NCBI GenBank assembly: GCA_947454285.1
Contig: CANGJO010000050.1
Coordinates: 1-6,885 of the forward strand
From: Microbacteriaceae bacterium
GTDB lineage: Bacteria > Actinomycetota > Actinomycetes > Actinomycetales > Microbacteriaceae
Length of the DNA: 6,885 bases
Direction of reading: 5' to 3'
Positions within the stretch are counted from its first letter, which is position 1, and each line of letters begins with the position of its first letter. A program made the position numbers and the translations under genes. Below, piece after piece: positions 5,848 to 6,885 of this stretch. The notes under the pieces are model-generated. The model had not been told where the DNA came from. It saw only the letters and a program-made list of their open reading frames with translations, and did not search any database.

Positions 5848-6885
5848 CTATGAAACTAGTTTTGCGCCAAGGTACTCGCGAAGCTTGCTAAGTGAAACGC
5901 GCTCCTGCTGCATGGTGTCGCGTTCGCGAACGGTAACCGCTTGGTCTTCAAGAGTGTCAAAGTCCACGGTCACACAGAACGGTGTCCCAATTTCGTCTTG
6001 ACGACGGTAGCGACGACCAATTGCACCTGAATCATCAAAGTCAATGTTCCAGTGGCCACGAAGTTCCTGTGCCAGGTTGCGAGCAACTGGAGACAAGTCT
6101 TCGTTGCGAGAAAGCGGAAGAACCGCTGCCTTGATTGGAGCAAGGCGATAGTCAAGACGAAGTACGGTACGAACGTCAACGCCACCCTTGGTGTTTGGCG
6201 CTTCGTCTTCTGCGTACGCATCAACCAAGAACGCCATTAGTGAACGAGTAAGACCCGCGGCCGGCTCAATCACGTAAGGAGTCCAGCGCTCGTTCTTGTT
6301 CTGATCGAAGTAGCTCAGATCAGTTCCTGATTCGCGCGAGTGCGTGGTCAAGTCAAAGTCGGTGCGGTTAGCGATACCCTCAAGCTCACCAAACTCGCTA
6401 CCAGGGAATCCAAACTTGTACTCGATATCCACGGTTCGCTTTGAGTAGTGCGAAAGTTTTTCCTTTGGGTGCTCAAAAATGCGCAAGTTGTTTGGGTTGA
6501 TACCAAGATCGGTATACCAGTTCATGCGCTGTTCGATCCAGTAGTCGTGCCACTCTTCATCGGTGCCTGGCTCAACAAAGAATTCCATTTCCATCTGCTC
6601 GAACTCGCGAGTGCGGAAGATGAAGTTACCTGGTGTGATTTCGTTTCGGAAAGATTTACCAATCTGGCCAATACCAAACGGCGGCTTCATACGCGAGGCA
6701 CCAAGCACGTTGGCAAAGTTCACAAAAATACCCTGCGCGGTTTCTGGGCGAAGGTAGTGCAATCCCTCTTCGGCGGCAACTGGGCCCAAGAAGGTCTGCA
6801 GCAAACCGTTGAAAGCCTTTGGCTCAGTCCAGGTATTTTTGCTGCCACAGTTTGGGCAAGCAATGTCGTTCATCGACTCCGGAGC
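5848..6885 (-). CDS. glyS: Glycyl-tRNA synthetase, single-chain type (partial, N-terminus outside window)
   Basis: A class II aminoacyl-tRNA synthetase that charges tRNA-Gly with glycine. It is the homodimeric (alpha2) form of actinobacteria, archaea and eukaryotes, not the bacterial GlyQ/GlyS tetramer. The frame is open to the right edge, so 345 residues are visible, and about 110-120 N-terminal residues including motif 1 are missing. The in-frame ATG at 6873 is internal, not the start. Counting from that Met, YLRPETAQGIFVNF (40-53) and the motif 2 region FRNEITPGNFIFRTREFEQME (75-95) are seen. ELEGIANRTDFDL (163-175) and motif 3 GLTRSLMAFL (207-216) follow. The C-terminal anticodon-binding domain starts near LRLDYRLAPIKAAVLPLS (238-255) and ends with VTVDFDTLEDQAVTVRERD. 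A CPNC pair (6-9) suggests half of a zinc site or its remnant. It appears to be the first gene in view of the operon, with dusB starting 4 nt downstream. Confidence 0.97.
   Translation of the reverse strand, partial: APESMNDIACPNCGSKNTWTEPKAFNGLLQTFLGPVAAEEGLHYLRPETAQGIFVNFANVLGASRMKPPFGIGQIGKSFRNEITPGNFIFRTREFEQMEMEFFVEPGTDEEWHDYWIEQRMNWYTDLGINPNNLRIFEHPKEKLSHYSKRTVDIEYKFGFPGSEFGELEGIANRTDFDLTTHSRESGTDLSYFDQNKNERWTPYVIEPAAGLTRSLMAFLVDAYAEDEAPNTKGGVDVRTVLRLDYRLAPIKAAVLPLSRNEDLSPVARNLAQELRGHWNIDFDDSGAIGRRYRRQDEIGTPFCVTVDFDTLEDQAVTVRERDTMQQERVSLSKLREYLGAKLVS

Noticed and set aside
5848..6873. Taking the ATG at 6873 as the glyS start
   Set aside because: The frame continues open to the window edge, and the family needs about 115 more N-terminal residues, including motif 1, so this Met is internal.
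1..6885. CRISPR array, insertion sequence, prophage, toxin-antitoxin or defence genes
   Set aside because: I find no spaced direct repeats, transposase or integrase motifs. Housekeeping genes fill the window end to end, so there is no support for an accessory system.

Overview
The window is an ordinary, gene-dense piece of an actinobacterial chromosome. Every gene I can support is on the minus strand, so transcription runs from right to left. The primase, dGTPase and single-chain glycyl-tRNA synthetase all read like the actinobacterial members of their families. The base composition is close to half G+C by eye, low for this phylum. That mixture best fits a small-genome freshwater member of the Microbacteriaceae (Rhodoluna/Aquiluna-like), but this placement is an inference from recognition, not from a search.

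Layout in transcription order: the C-terminal three quarters of glycyl-tRNA synthetase (glyS, cut by the right edge), then a DusB-type tRNA-dihydrouridine synthase, a dGTP triphosphohydrolase-like HD protein (dgt), DNA primase (dnaG) and a D-2-hydroxyacid dehydrogenase of unknown substrate. The spacings are 4 nt, a 1-nt overlap, 31 nt and 2 nt, so the five genes look like one operon with translational coupling. A short intergenic stretch (492-576) follows, with a bulged hairpin over the last stop codon and an A/T-rich dyad. Next comes a complete tRNA-Asn(GUU) with encoded CCA. Only 27 nt beyond it, a TTG-initiated gene with a strong ribosome binding site starts and runs off the left edge. It encodes a multi-pass membrane region resembling the N-terminal sensor of a histidine kinase.

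Functionally the operon joins tRNA charging and tRNA modification (glyS, dusB) to dNTP control and replication priming (dgt, dnaG). The dgt-dnaG pairing, with tRNA-Asn nearby, is a known actinobacterial arrangement. The dehydrogenase is the least explained member. I see no mobile element, CRISPR array, phage gene, riboswitch or frameshift, and no convincing undescribed system. The best leads are the dehydrogenase coupled to dnaG and the tRNA-Asn/membrane-sensor junction.
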